Positions 39,101-48,449 of a stretch of DNA of 64,000 bases are shown in pieces (the first letter of the stretch is position 1; each line of letters begins with the position of its first letter). Below the pieces are notes generated by a model. It searched no databases. It saw only the letters and a program-made list of their open reading frames with translations, and was not told the DNA's origin. Made by a program: the position numbers and the translations under genes. The stretch spans positions 21,233 through 85,232 of IMG/VR virus record IMGVR_UViG_3300043427_003242, one strand, 5' to 3'. Origin of the DNA: a virus.

Positions 39101-41981
39101 CGCGCTTCCAGCAACAATTGGTGAAGTTGTAGTTGATGATTCTCAAAAGAGTATCACTAAAGAAACATTAGAATCTTTTGTTGTTGGATTTGGAATAACA
39201 GATATTCTTTCTTCAAGTGGAACTTCTCACACAATTTACACTGCACTTGATCACGGATTCTCTGGAATTACCACAGTTAGTATTATAAGTGGTGGTGCGG
39301 AATATGGATCTACTGCTGGTTTTAGTGGAGATCTTTATAATGCAACGCTAGTTGGATTTGCAGGATCAACCACAGGTTCAAATGCGACTGCAAAGATTAC
39401 AGTTTCCTCTGGAGCAATTACTGCAGTTAAGATTATTGATGGTGGTTCTGCATATGGTATTGGTAATACATTAAGAGTTGTTGGAGTTTCTTCTACAACA
39501 GGATTTACTGAAGCTGTAGTTATAGTTGAGTCAATTTCCAATAATATTGCAGATACTTTTAAGATTGTTGGAGTTTCTTCTGCAACAAACGCAGAATATA
39601 ACACTCTTTATAGAATTTCTGGCATATCAACAGGCAAATCAAAAGAAATTAATGTTATATCTTCAGAAACAATCTCTGGATTTACAACAACAGGTCTAGG
39701 AGTAACAGTCACTACAAACTCTGGATATATTCCAACAGGCAAGGTTCTTGAAATCTCAACACTCACCTACACACCTTCCTCCGGTACTGCAACCGTTGGA
39801 TTCACTACAAGTCACGGATTCCAGGTTGATAATAAGATTTATATTAGTGGCGCAAACGAGTCTGCATTTAATGGTGATTTTATTGTTAAGAGAGTTAATA
39901 GTTCTGTAGGAATCTCTTCGATTGTAATTAATGTAGGCACTTCTGTAACAACATCTACTAGTGCATCGGGAACATTATATGCATATCGTCCAGTTCTAAC
40001 ATCTTATGCAGGAGATTTAGTCAAAGATACTGAGAGTTCTTCTGGCCGTTTGAATTATGAGTATGCAGGAATTACAACTGTTCTTAATACTCAATACACC
40101 ACCACAGATACTGGCAATTTAAATATTCCAAATGCTGTTGCTCTTGGTCTGAATCTTGGTGATTATCTATTGATTAATAATGAAATCTTTAGAATTGATA
40201 CTGCAGTTACTTCGAGTGATGTTTCAGTTCTGAGAGCCGTTCTTGGTTCTCCAAGACAAACTCACGTTACAGGTTCAGTTGTTCGTAGAATTCACGTTCG
40301 ACCAGTTGAACTTCGTCGCAACTCAATCATTCGTGCATCTGGACATACTTTTGAATATCTTGGATATGGACCTGGTAATTACTCAACTTCACTTCCAGAA
40401 AAGCAAGACAGAGTATTATCATCTTCAGAAAAGTTCTTAGCACAAGCAACAAAAACTGATGGTGGTATTGTTGTTTATACTGGAATGGATAGTGAAGGTG
40501 GTTTCTATGCAGGAAATAAGAAAATCAATTCTGCAACAGGAAAGGAAGAAAGTTTTGATACTCCAATTCCAACAATTACTGGAGAAAAAAATACAGATGA
40601 TTTAGTTAATATTACTGAAACTCAAAAGTTATTTGTAGAGTCTTCTATAAGAGTTCAAGGTGGAAAGGATAAAAAGATCGTATCCGAATTTGATGGTCCT
40701 GTAGTCTTCAATAGTAAAGTCACTACTAATTCAGATATTGAAGCAAATTCATTATTCATTCAAGGCGAAGAAGAAGTATCAAGAAAGTATACTATTTCAA
40801 ATTCAAAACCAACTGAATCTGGAAATTATGGAGACATTTCTTTCAATTCACAACCAGAAAAATATAACTTTATTGGTTGGACTTATGTAACTGAAAATAA
40901 GTGGGAACCATTTGGATGGATTGGTGGCCCTGGTGTTGGTATCGCTTCCGCAGGAACTTATGTTGGATTTTCTACTCTTTTGAATCTTGTTGCAACAGGA
41001 TTTACGTTTGGCGTTACTTATGATGCAAACTCAGGAGTCAGCACTATTACTTGGGATGCCGATCCAAGAATTGGAATTTATACTGGAGCAAATGCAACAA
41101 ACTTCGTAGGTAGAGTTAAGAATCTCAATTTTGTTGGTGGTGCGGTTACAGTTTCTGGTGGATCTGATGTAGGCATTGCAACAATTTATATTTCCTCAAC
41201 GGCTGGTGCTGGTGGAACAACTCCAGGACTTCCTTTAAATTCTCTTCAGTATAATAACAATGATAGTTTTGCTGGACAGAGTATTGGATATTACGATCCA
41301 AATCTTAATCAAATTAGATTTGGAAGTGCTCCAGGAACAAGTGAACTAACTTCGACATTCTTTACTAATGTTGGTTATCTTGGATTCTCAACTTCAAATC
41401 CATCAGCAAAAATTGAAATTGTTTCAGATAATGAACCTTCATTGTACATCAAATCAACTTCTGGTGGCAATATCGTAAGAGTTGATAATACTTCAAATGA
41501 TACTACACCATTTATTATTGATGGTTCTGGTAATGTTGGTATTAATGTTGCTACAACTCTTGCTGCTCTTGATGTTGTTGGAAATGCTGCAATAACTGGA
41601 GAAGTTAGAATTTATGAAACTGATAGAAGTAATTATGTTGGACTTGGAGTTACGACTTTAAGTTCCGATCTTAACTTTAAACTTCCAGTATCTTATGGTA
41701 CTAATGGTCAAGTTCTCGTAACTGATGGATCTGGAATACTTTCTTGGAGTACTTTTACTGGTGGAAATATTGTAAGTGCTGGTGCTGGAATTACAATTAC
41801 TTATTCTGGTCAAAATGCAACACTTTCAAATAGTGGTGTAAGAAGAATTATTGCAGGAACTGGTGTTACTATCAGTCCTACAAGTGGAACTGGAGAAGTT
41901 ACAATTAATGCAAGTGCTACAGGAGTAGGAACAGCAAATATCTATCCATTCACAACTCGTGGATTTAGTTACATACTTTAA
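36105..41981 (+). CDS. 1958-residue virion protein with beta-helix and fibre-stalk regions
   Basis: The N-terminal segment RLENFLKSGRGTILYVDPSSLDSTDS, then RPFKTIQRALVEAARFSYQRG, leads into a pectin-lyase-like beta-helix. Further on are repeated IYISGANESAFNGDFIVKRV-type modules and Gly-rich turns such as IISGGAEYG. The last 400 residues contain SNPSAKIEIVSDNEPSLYI and NLGDYLL-type stalk repeats. It is the longest gene in the window and is preceded by its own late promoter, and it has the composition of a long baseplate/tail-fibre protein of cyanophages. Its stop directly abuts the stop of the minus-strand gene after it. Confidence 0.72.
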   Translation: MGLSRLENFLKSGRGTILYVDPSSLDSTDSIENSGNSLTRPFKTIQRALVEAARFSYQRGLNNDRFNKTTIVLYPGDHLVDNRPGYIPTGSGTFSARSGQTGLTDLNQWDLDTVYDLATPDNTLYKLNSIHGGVIVPRGTSIVGMDLRKTRIRPTYVPNPVNDNIERSCVFRVTGACYIWQFTILDADPNGTCYKDYTSNTFVPNFSHHKLSGFEYADGVNPVVISDDFLTYSTTRTDLDMYYEKVARVYGTSSGREIQPDYGDGTIDIQPVIDEYRIVGSTGASVGITSIKAGNGVTPTTTITVDLVESIEGLSVDSPIQISGVNSASYDGQFVVSTVLSDTQFTYKVQNTPLNPLPNTTGSTMSLVVDTVTSASPYIFNISLRSVYGMCGLLADGDKATGFKSMVVAQYTGIGLQKDDNAFVRYDTSSGEYKDSTTITNLHTNSRSRFKPEYENFHIKATNDSFLQLVSVFAIGYAQHFVTENGGDIALNNSNSNFGAKSLVSSGFKRTAFEQDDQGYITHIIPPKEIEEEEISVEFASLDVGITTQKSVGAATTSRLYLYNQTDENVAPKVIIDGYHIGAKENEELNVQVFQSGIITSYVSRVVMPAGPYNTTQSSSEKVFTVGRDNVGINSITSNTLTLTQNHSFINGESIRIIADNGHLPDGIEPDQVYYAITKESSVGITTNQIRIAKTLSDAINGAVSASAIDLNNKGGVLSIVSRVSDKNPGDIGHPVQWDTGGYWYINVATTNNQIYDTINSLGVAGLGNATTRSYVTRKPDSRSLIDTLYRVRYVLPKESAGRPPIDGFILQESNDIIGDGTAEISQLYNNSGSISNVSQLRNTNFIASASWSSNVATVRCELPHNLKVGDEVEIVNVTPIGYNGTYAVASLVSTKEFTYALATNPGTFTNDTSSRTSSLPYFRRKKYGKTYQVYRTQEIQPYLRNIQDGVYYLTLLNHSNSPTVTPFREQSFAQPVENLYPQTNNDNPNSDPDASVSHALPATIGEVVVDDSQKSITKETLESFVVGFGITDILSSSGTSHTIYTALDHGFSGITTVSIISGGAEYGSTAGFSGDLYNATLVGFAGSTTGSNATAKITVSSGAITAVKIIDGGSAYGIGNTLRVVGVSSTTGFTEAVVIVESISNNIADTFKIVGVSSATNAEYNTLYRISGISTGKSKEINVISSETISGFTTTGLGVTVTTNSGYIPTGKVLEISTLTYTPSSGTATVGFTTSHGFQVDNKIYISGANESAFNGDFIVKRVNSSVGISSIVINVGTSVTTSTSASGTLYAYRPVLTSYAGDLVKDTESSSGRLNYEYAGITTVLNTQYTTTDTGNLNIPNAVALGLNLGDYLLINNEIFRIDTAVTSSDVSVLRAVLGSPRQTHVTGSVVRRIHVRPVELRRNSIIRASGHTFEYLGYGPGNYSTSLPEKQDRVLSSSEKFLAQATKTDGGIVVYTGMDSEGGFYAGNKKINSATGKEESFDTPIPTITGEKNTDDLVNITETQKLFVESSIRVQGGKDKKIVSEFDGPVVFNSKVTTNSDIEANSLFIQGEEEVSRKYTISNSKPTESGNYGDISFNSQPEKYNFIGWTYVTENKWEPFGWIGGPGVGIASAGTYVGFSTLLNLVATGFTFGVTYDANSGVSTITWDADPRIGIYTGANATNFVGRVKNLNFVGGAVTVSGGSDVGIATIYISSTAGAGGTTPGLPLNSLQYNNNDSFAGQSIGYYDPNLNQIRFGSAPGTSELTSTFFTNVGYLGFSTSNPSAKIEIVSDNEPSLYIKSTSGGNIVRVDNTSNDTTPFIIDGSGNVGINVATTLAALDVVGNAAITGEVRIYETDRSNYVGLGVTTLSSDLNFKLPVSYGTNGQVLVTDGSGILSWSTFTGGNIVSAGAGITITYSGQNATLSNSGVRRIIAGTGVTISPTSGTGEVTINASATGVGTANIYPFTTRGFSYIL

Positions 41982-42431
41982 TTAACCTGCTTCAGGAATT
42001 ACCAAAATATTATAACTGCCACAGACAGCACTGAATGTTTGATTTGATGATAATAATATTTCTGTTGGAAGTGATCCACTAATAGGATATAGAATCTGAC
42101 CAACCGAACCATCAGAGAACACCAGATCGTCAATATTGGAGTATAAATTATTCTGTTTTGTTGAAATATTAAGAGATCCTGGATTTAAAACATTTCTAAA
42201 AGCAAGATTTTTCCCAATAGTAAAAGTGAAAAATTTACGAAGGTCGGCGTTCAAGGTGGATGGGAACGCGATACTCATACTTCCACTAACTCCTCCCCAA
42301 CTAAAACTAATAAGTGGTACATTATTAGTTGAAAGCCGTGCCGTCATATAATTAATTATGACTCTTGCATTTTGCCCGGTATTATTAGTATAAGAAAAAT
42401 TATTAGTCCCACTAAAAACTTGAGATGCCAT
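41982..42431 (-). CDS. 149-residue minus-strand tail protein
   Basis: A lone minus-strand gene inside the fibre region. The product is rich in Asn, Ser and Thr, with NNFSYTNNTGQNARVIINYMT at the start and VPLISFSWGGVSGSMSI in the middle, and looks like a small beta-sandwich fibre or capsid-decoration domain. The bidirectional late promoter at 42456 lies just upstream. No family is recognised. Confidence 0.6.
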   Translation of the reverse strand: MASQVFSGTNNFSYTNNTGQNARVIINYMTARLSTNNVPLISFSWGGVSGSMSIAFPSTLNADLRKFFTFTIGKNLAFRNVLNPGSLNISTKQNNLYSNIDDLVFSDGSVGQILYPISGSLPTEILLSSNQTFSAVCGSYNILVIPEAG

Positions 42432-42455
42432 ATAAATTACTTAAAAGACTTTCCA

Positions 42456-42469
42456 TTATTTATAAATAA
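42456..42469. promoter_or_regulatory. Palindromic bidirectional T4-type late promoter
   Basis: TTATTTATAAATAA is a perfect 14-bp palindrome. It contains TATAAATA on the + strand (42461-42468) and on the minus strand (42457-42464). The minus gene starts 26 bp away and the + gene 27 bp away, so both can use it. Confidence 0.7.
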
Positions 42470-42495
42470 CTAAAACAGGTAGGCGCTCTCCACCT

Positions 42496-42981
42496 ATGGC
42501 AGTACAAAAGAATTTCGTCATAAAAAACGGATTAGAGGTAGATACTAATCTAATCGTTGCAGATCCACAAACAAATAAAGTAGGTATAGGAACAACTATA
42601 CCATTATACACTCTACACGTTAATGGTGGTATTGGTGCAACAACTGCAAATCTTGGAATTACAACAGTTTCAAATTTAGTTATTTCAGGTCCAGTAAGTG
42701 CTGCAAATACTATTGGATCTAATGGCCAATATCTTGCATCAACAGGAGCAGGAGTAACTTGGAAATCGGTAGTTGCTCCAAGAACTTCTACTGTTTATAC
42801 TGCAGGAATAGGAAGTACTTCATTTTCCGTTTCATATACTGTTGGTCTCGTTGATGTTTACATTAATGGTATCAGATTAGCTCCTACAGAATTTACAGCA
42901 ACTGATGGAGTTTCAGTAGGTGTTGCCGATTCCTGTTTTGGTGGTGAGACGGTAGAATTAGTAGTCTATAACTCACTTTAA
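42496..42981 (+). CDS. 161-residue fibre-type protein
   Basis: Contains TNKVGIGTTIPLYTLHVNGG near 28-47, a stalk repeat seen in fibres, and GLVDVYINGIRLAPTEFTATDG, a short beta domain common in cyanophage fibre proteins. Likely a fibre or fibre-attachment segment. The genes that follow share the GIGTT motif. Confidence 0.65.
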   Translation: MAVQKNFVIKNGLEVDTNLIVADPQTNKVGIGTTIPLYTLHVNGGIGATTANLGITTVSNLVISGPVSAANTIGSNGQYLASTGAGVTWKSVVAPRTSTVYTAGIGSTSFSVSYTVGLVDVYINGIRLAPTEFTATDGVSVGVADSCFGGETVELVVYNSL

Positions 42982-42995
42982 GGAGGAACCATTAA

Positions 42996-44339
42996 ATGCC
43001 TGCAAGAAACAGAGAACTTTCACAATTTGGTTCTTTCCTAGAGATTGATAATACAAATAAAAATATTGGAATTACCACAGAAGCAACACCTTATGTTGGT
43101 ATAGGAACTACAAATCCATTTGCAAAACTTACAGTTATTGGAGATACAAATATATCTGGAGTTGTTTCTGCAACTGGATATTATCTAAACGGAAGTCAAT
43201 TAGTAAGTGCTGCTCTTCAGACTTGGGATTTTTCTGGTTCTGATATTTATAGAGCAAATGGAAATGTTGGTATTGCAAGTACCGCACCAACAGAAAAACT
43301 TGATATTATTGGTAATATAAAGGCATCTGGAACAACTACATCATCAAGATTAATTTCTACAGTAGCAACAGGAACCGCACCACTTACAGTTACTTCGACA
43401 ACAGAAGTCACAAATTTAAATGCATCACTTTTAAGAGGTGGTATTCCAGGTTCGAACATTAACTCTTTTGATGTAGTAACGAATGGTGGGACACAGACAT
43501 TAACAAATAAGACTCTTACCTTACCAACATTTGGTGGGACAGGAGTTGCATTTAATGGTTCAACAAGTCAAACAACAACTGTAAGAGCATCAGCAATTGC
43601 AGGAAATAATACTATTACTCTTCCAACAACAACAGGAACTTTAGTCTCTACTGGAGATACTGGAACTGTAACTTCTAATATGATTGCAGATTTGAATATT
43701 ACAAATTCTGACGTATCTGCAACTGCTGCAATTGTTTATAGTAAACTAAATCTTACAAGTTCAATTATAAATACTGATATTGCAGCAAATGCAGGAATTG
43801 ATATAGGAAAACTTTCTGCAAATAAAATTTCTGGAATACCTTTAGGTAGTAATTTAAATAATCTAACCGCAGGTTCCTTTATTAATTATGATTCAGGAAC
43901 AACTTATAATGGATCTACTGCAATTACTGTTTCAGTAGCAGCAACCACAGCAAATACAGGAAATACTGTTGTCGCTCGTAATTCTTCTGGAGACTTTACT
44001 GCAGGAACAATTTCAGTAACAAACCTAACAGCATCTCAAACAGTTCAGGCACAAGACTTCAATTCAACTTCAGATGAAAATCTAAAGACTAATATTGTAA
44101 CAGTTGAGAATGGATTAGAAACAATTAAGTCTCTTCGTGGTGTTACATTTGATTGGAAATCAAATCAAAAACCGTCAATTGGTGTAATTGCACAAGAACT
44201 TGAGAAAGTTCTTCCAGAATTGGTAACTGACGGCGATCCAAAGACTGTGAATTATAATGGTCTGATTGGAATTTTAATCGAGGCAGTTAAGGAATTATCT
44301 GCAGAAGTAGAGAACCTTAAGGCACAACTAAATAACTAA
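42996..44339 (+). CDS. 447-residue fibre with S74-type intramolecular chaperone
   Basis: AAGGAGG precedes the ATG. Beta-rich stalk repeats (YVGIGTTNPFAKLTVIGDTNISG) lead to a C-terminal SDENLKTNIVTVENGLETI...VTFDWKSNQKPSIGVIAQELEKVLPELV segment, the signature of the peptidase S74/endosialidase-type chaperone domain. That domain drives trimer folding and usually cuts itself off at a Ser near its start. The SDENLKTN motif is the site expected for this. Confidence 0.82.
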   Translation: MPARNRELSQFGSFLEIDNTNKNIGITTEATPYVGIGTTNPFAKLTVIGDTNISGVVSATGYYLNGSQLVSAALQTWDFSGSDIYRANGNVGIASTAPTEKLDIIGNIKASGTTTSSRLISTVATGTAPLTVTSTTEVTNLNASLLRGGIPGSNINSFDVVTNGGTQTLTNKTLTLPTFGGTGVAFNGSTSQTTTVRASAIAGNNTITLPTTTGTLVSTGDTGTVTSNMIADLNITNSDVSATAAIVYSKLNLTSSIINTDIAANAGIDIGKLSANKISGIPLGSNLNNLTAGSFINYDSGTTYNGSTAITVSVAATTANTGNTVVARNSSGDFTAGTISVTNLTASQTVQAQDFNSTSDENLKTNIVTVENGLETIKSLRGVTFDWKSNQKPSIGVIAQELEKVLPELVTDGDPKTVNYNGLIGILIEAVKELSAEVENLKAQLNN

Positions 44340-44358
44340 AAGCCGAGTGTAAACGAAG

Positions 44359-45291
44359 ATGGCGATTAAGATTAATAATACTACCGTTATTGACGATAGT
44401 AGACAGTTTATTCCAGCAACTATTTCTGCAGGTTCAACCACAGGATCATCAGGACAGGTATTACAGTCAACAGGAACTGGAGTTACTTGGGGATCAGGCG
44501 GAGGATCTGGAACATTCGATACTGGAATTACTACATCAGTATATGTTTCAGTTACGTCTGGTATTGCTACGGGTATTGGTACAACAGCATCCCAAATAAT
44601 ATCATCACAAATATTCAGAAATGGTGATATCTTTATTGGACCAGGAATTGCATACTCTTTTCCATCAACTGCAGGAAGAGAATATATAATCGAATCAATC
44701 CATATTACAAATAAGTCTGAAAATAACTTATATATTTCGGGAAGACAAGATTTTAATGGTGGTCAGAATGTTCCTATTGCAAATAGAATTATCATTCCCT
44801 ATCAAGGTTCACTAGAACTCTTAGAACAACCAAGAGTTGCAAACCCATCAGATATTCTTAGATTGCAAGCATTAACTGGTATTGCAACAGATTCATTAGG
44901 TCACGATGGTGGATTGGATGCCTTTATTACAATCTCATCAAAAGCAGATATTAATTATATTGGTATTGGAGAAACAATTATATCAACTGACCAAGAAATT
45001 TTTACTTCTGTTACATATCCATCAGTAATTCAATCAATCAGTCTTGCAAATTATAATATGAGTATTGATGCTGATATTACAGTTTCTGTGTTTCGTGGAG
45101 GAACTGTAGGTGGTATTAGCACTACTGGTGTAAGACTTGGTTACTTAGCATATAACTTAACTGTTCCTAAAAATAGTGTGGTTGAAATCTGCCAAAAACC
45201 AAAACAACTTTTAGCAGGAGATTCAATTCTTGTTACAACAACTCCAGCAAACTCTGTAGGTATTGTTCTTGCAGGTAAATACATAGTCTGA
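44359..45291 (+). CDS. 310-residue fibre-type protein
   Basis: N-terminal INNTTVIDDSRQFIPATIS, then Gly/Ser-rich GSGGGSGTFDTG linker, then a beta-rich C-terminal domain (FPSTAGREYIIESIHITNKS). It shares the linker and stalk style of its upstream neighbours and is probably part of the same fibre set. The last third has two GIGTT/GGISTTG motifs. Confidence 0.6.
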   Translation: MAIKINNTTVIDDSRQFIPATISAGSTTGSSGQVLQSTGTGVTWGSGGGSGTFDTGITTSVYVSVTSGIATGIGTTASQIISSQIFRNGDIFIGPGIAYSFPSTAGREYIIESIHITNKSENNLYISGRQDFNGGQNVPIANRIIIPYQGSLELLEQPRVANPSDILRLQALTGIATDSLGHDGGLDAFITISSKADINYIGIGETIISTDQEIFTSVTYPSVIQSISLANYNMSIDADITVSVFRGGTVGGISTTGVRLGYLAYNLTVPKNSVVEICQKPKQLLAGDSILVTTTPANSVGIVLAGKYIV

Positions 45292-45318
45292 TAGAATTAA
45301 TTTATTTGAAAAAATCTT

Positions 45319-45897
45319 ATGTTTAATATTAAATGTCGGAGTCTTTTTCCGACTGACTTGTACTTTGTCGATATTTACGATCAAGCAGAGAATGAGAGTT
45401 ATAAACAAGAACTTCTAAGACTTTCAAAAGAGAGTCCAGGAGAAGTTAGAAGTAATCGTAATGGTTGGCAGAGTGATATAACTCTCTGGAATAATGAGAC
45501 CTTTAAACCACTTCTAGAAAAATCTTCTAATATTGTTCAGTCAATTATTTCAGACCTTTCACAAAATCGGCCTGAGTTTGTGATTCGTTCGATGTGGGGA
45601 AATGTAAATCCAAAAGGTGGATATAATTTTACACACGTTCATCCGACTGGTTGGATGAGTGCTGTTTATTATGTTGCACTTCCTCAAGGTTCTCCAGGTA
45701 TTACTTTTGAAGATCCAAGGCCTGCAAAATTGATGGATTTTCAACAGAGTTGTTTGGTGGATACAAATCATTTTACTCATACTCCAAAGGTTGGTGAGTT
45801 AGTTTTATTTCCTTCTTGGTTACCTCATTTTGTAAATCCAAACCCAACAGATGAAAATCGTATTTCTATTTCTTTTAATGTGGAGTTAATGGTATGA
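45319..45897 (+). CDS. 2-oxoglutarate/Fe(II) dioxygenase, TIGR02466-like
   Basis: 192 residues. The iron and cosubstrate ligands appear in THVHPTGWMSAVYYV (His-x-His) and in GELVLFPSWLPHFVNPN, and Arg in ENRISISFNVEL binds 2-oxoglutarate. Proteins of this family hydroxylate small molecules or peptides; the substrate is unknown. It overlaps the next gene (ATGA) and is the first enzyme of the decoration region. Confidence 0.8.
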   Translation: MFNIKCRSLFPTDLYFVDIYDQAENESYKQELLRLSKESPGEVRSNRNGWQSDITLWNNETFKPLLEKSSNIVQSIISDLSQNRPEFVIRSMWGNVNPKGGYNFTHVHPTGWMSAVYYVALPQGSPGITFEDPRPAKLMDFQQSCLVDTNHFTHTPKVGELVLFPSWLPHFVNPNPTDENRISISFNVELMV

Positions 45898-46556
45898 GTT
45901 CTGTATTGATTGCGATGCCTTGCTATGGTGGAATGGTAAGTGATAAGACTGCAAAAGGTCTTTTTAATCTTGGAAAGGGATTGAATAAAAATGGAATCGA
46001 TCACGGTCTTCTAACAATAGCGAATGAAAGTCTTGTAACCAAAGCGAGATCAAGAATTGCTAATTTCTATATGAATAATACTGAGTATGAGAAAATTCTG
46101 TTTATTGATGCTGATGTGGGATTTACAAACGAAGATGCACTTAAGGTTATCTTAGCAGACAGAGATATTGTATGTGGTGCATATCCGATGAAAGGTATTC
46201 CACTTCGTTACAATTACAATATTTCTTCACCACCAGTCGCAGAAGAAGGGTTGGTGCAGATTGAAAACATTGGATTTGGTTTTTGTTGTATCAAACGTCA
46301 AGTATTTCAGAACATTCAAAATCGTTATGGAGATGAATTGAAGTACTATCCAGCACTAAATAATTCTAGTTATCCTCCAACAGAACAAGAATATCACAAT
46401 TCATATCATTATTTTCTTGAAATGAGAAAAGATATGTCTTTCCTACCAGAAGATTTTTCATTTTTTGAAAGAGCATCAAGTGTAGGATACAAATCTTGGT
46501 TAGATACAAGTATTCGTCTGTCTCATGTTGGTTCTCACGTATATCAAGAAGAGTAA
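45894..46556 (+). CDS. GT-A-fold glycosyltransferase
   Basis: 220 residues. VLIAMPCYGGMVSDKTAKGL starts the Rossmann-like half, ILFIDADVGF near 66-75 supplies the DxD metal motif for nucleotide-sugar binding, and IVCGAYPMKGIP near 88-99 is the usual following motif. The enzyme likely adds sugar to a phage or host target. It is 6 bp upstream of the first propeller gene, suggesting that the virion protein is the acceptor. Confidence 0.75.
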   Translation: MSSVLIAMPCYGGMVSDKTAKGLFNLGKGLNKNGIDHGLLTIANESLVTKARSRIANFYMNNTEYEKILFIDADVGFTNEDALKVILADRDIVCGAYPMKGIPLRYNYNISSPPVAEEGLVQIENIGFGFCCIKRQVFQNIQNRYGDELKYYPALNNSSYPPTEQEYHNSYHYFLEMRKDMSFLPEDFSFFERASSVGYKSWLDTSIRLSHVGSHVYQEE

Positions 46557-46562
46557 GAACAA

Positions 46563-48425
46563 ATGTCTGGAGTATTTGGTCTCAAAAAGGTCTATAAAAA
46601 ACAAGTTCTAAATGTAAGTAATAGAAATTTTGAATCTTGGCCTGAAAGTGCTACTACTGGTTACTTTGGTGGTGGATATAATAGTTCTCGTTTTTCTACC
46701 ATAGATCGCTTAGATTTCTCCACAGAAACCACATCAGTACCAACACCTAAGTTATCTCAAGCAAAAAGTTTCTTAGCAGCAGTCTCAAGCAGTTCTTATG
46801 GTTACTTTGGTGGTGGGTTTGATGTCGCTCCCGGTCCAAATCCTATCTACTACAGTACCATAGATCGTCTAGACTTCACCACAGAAACCATAAGTACTCC
46901 AACACCTAAGTTATCTACAGCAAGAGAGAGTTTAGCAGCAGTCTCAAGTAGTTCTTATGGTTACTTTGGTGGTGGTAGTATTCCTCCTATTGGTGCTGCT
47001 GTTAGCACCATAAACCGTTTAGATTTCTCTACAGAAACCGTAACAGTCCCAACACCTAAGTTATCTCAAACAAAATACAATTTAGCAGCAGTCTCAAGTA
47101 GTTCTTATGGTTACTTTGGTGGTGGTTTTGTTCCTCCTACTACTCGTGTTTTCACCATAGACCGTCTAGACTTCACCACAGAAACCATAAGTACTCCAAC
47201 ACCTAAGTTATCTCAAACAAGAGATGGTTTAGCAGCAGTCTCAAGTAGTTCTTATGGTTACTTTGGTGGCGGCAATATTCCCGGTACTTATGTTTGTACC
47301 ATAGACCGTTTAGATTTCTCTACAGAAACCGTAAGTACTCCAACACCTTCATTATCTCAAACAAGATCTCAATTAGCAGCAACCTCAAGTAGTTCTTATG
47401 GTTACTTTGGTGGTGGCCTTCCCGGAGCTCCATCTGTTGTTTGCACGATTGACCGTCTAGATTTCTCCACAGAAACAGTAACAGTACCAACACCTAAGTT
47501 ATCTCAAGCAAGACGTGATTTAGCAGCAACATCAGGAGCAACAGGAACCCGTAGAGTTGGTTCTGCAACTTATGGTTATTGGGGTGGTGATAGTGTTTCT
47601 ACTATAGACCGTTTAGATTTCTCTACAGAAACCGTATCAGTACCAACACCTAAGTTATCTCAAGCAAGATCTAGTTTAGCAGCAGCCTCAAGTAGTTCTT
47701 ATGGTTATTTTGGTGGTGGTTTGATTCCCACTACTGCTGTTGTTTGCACTATAGACCGTTTAGATTTCTCCACAGAAACTGTATCAGTACCAACACCTAA
47801 GTTGTCTCAAGCAAGAAGAGATTTAGCAGCAACCTCAAGCAGTTCTTATGGTTATTTTGGTGGTGGAAATTCTCCTACTCCTGCTGTTTTTTGCACCATT
47901 GACCGTTTAGATTTCTCTACAGAAACCGTAACAACACCAACACCTAAGTTATCTCAAGCAAGAAGTGGTTTAGCAGCAGTCTCAAGTAGTTCTTATGGTT
48001 ACTTTGGTGGTGGTTTTGCTTCTACTGATGTTTTTTGTACTATAGACCGTCTAGATTTTTCAACAGAAACAGTATCAACACCAGGAACCTATCAGTTATC
48101 TCAAGCAAGACAATTATTAGCAGCAACCTCAAGTAGTTCTTATGGTTACTTTGGTGGTGGGGGTTTTCCTACTACTGTTTGCACTATAGACCGTCTAGAT
48201 TTTTCAACAGAAACAGTATCAACACCAACACCTAAGTTATCTCAAGCAAAAAGAGATTTAGCAGCAACCTCAAGTAGTTCTTATGGTTACTTTGGTGGTG
48301 GTACTACTCCTACTATTGTTTCCACTATAGATCGTCTAGATTTTTCATCAGAAACAGTATCAGTACCATCACAAAAACTCACTTCAGTAAGATTTAATTT
48401 AGCAGCAGTCTCAAACTCAAACTAA
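46563..48425 (+). CDS. Kelch-like propeller repeat protein, two six-blade domains
   Basis: 620 residues with 12 near-identical blades of about 45-50 residues. Each blade runs SSYGYFGGG, a variable segment of 5-18 residues, TIDRLDFSTET, a linker, and PKLSQARxxLAAVS. Blades are in two blocks of six, separated by ATSGATGTRRVGSAT. The pattern (Gly pair, Tyr/Phe, then Asp-Phe strand) is Kelch-like, so each block should form a six-bladed beta-propeller. The first 25 residues (SGVFGLKKVYKKQV) are conserved in the paralogues and probably attach to the tail. The ATG follows the glycosyltransferase closely. Confidence 0.82.
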   Translation: MSGVFGLKKVYKKQVLNVSNRNFESWPESATTGYFGGGYNSSRFSTIDRLDFSTETTSVPTPKLSQAKSFLAAVSSSSYGYFGGGFDVAPGPNPIYYSTIDRLDFTTETISTPTPKLSTARESLAAVSSSSYGYFGGGSIPPIGAAVSTINRLDFSTETVTVPTPKLSQTKYNLAAVSSSSYGYFGGGFVPPTTRVFTIDRLDFTTETISTPTPKLSQTRDGLAAVSSSSYGYFGGGNIPGTYVCTIDRLDFSTETVSTPTPSLSQTRSQLAATSSSSYGYFGGGLPGAPSVVCTIDRLDFSTETVTVPTPKLSQARRDLAATSGATGTRRVGSATYGYWGGDSVSTIDRLDFSTETVSVPTPKLSQARSSLAAASSSSYGYFGGGLIPTTAVVCTIDRLDFSTETVSVPTPKLSQARRDLAATSSSSYGYFGGGNSPTPAVFCTIDRLDFSTETVTTPTPKLSQARSGLAAVSSSSYGYFGGGFASTDVFCTIDRLDFSTETVSTPGTYQLSQARQLLAATSSSSYGYFGGGGFPTTVCTIDRLDFSTETVSTPTPKLSQAKRDLAATSSSSYGYFGGGTTPTIVSTIDRLDFSSETVSVPSQKLTSVRFNLAAVSNSN

Positions 48426-48428
48426 ATA
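48422..48428 (+). promoter_or_regulatory. Late promoter CTAAATA overlapping a stop codon
   Basis: CTAAATA contains the TAA stop of the first propeller gene, 21 bp before the ATG at 48450. Confidence 0.45.
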
Positions 48429-48449
48429 AGGTAACTATATCATTCTGAA

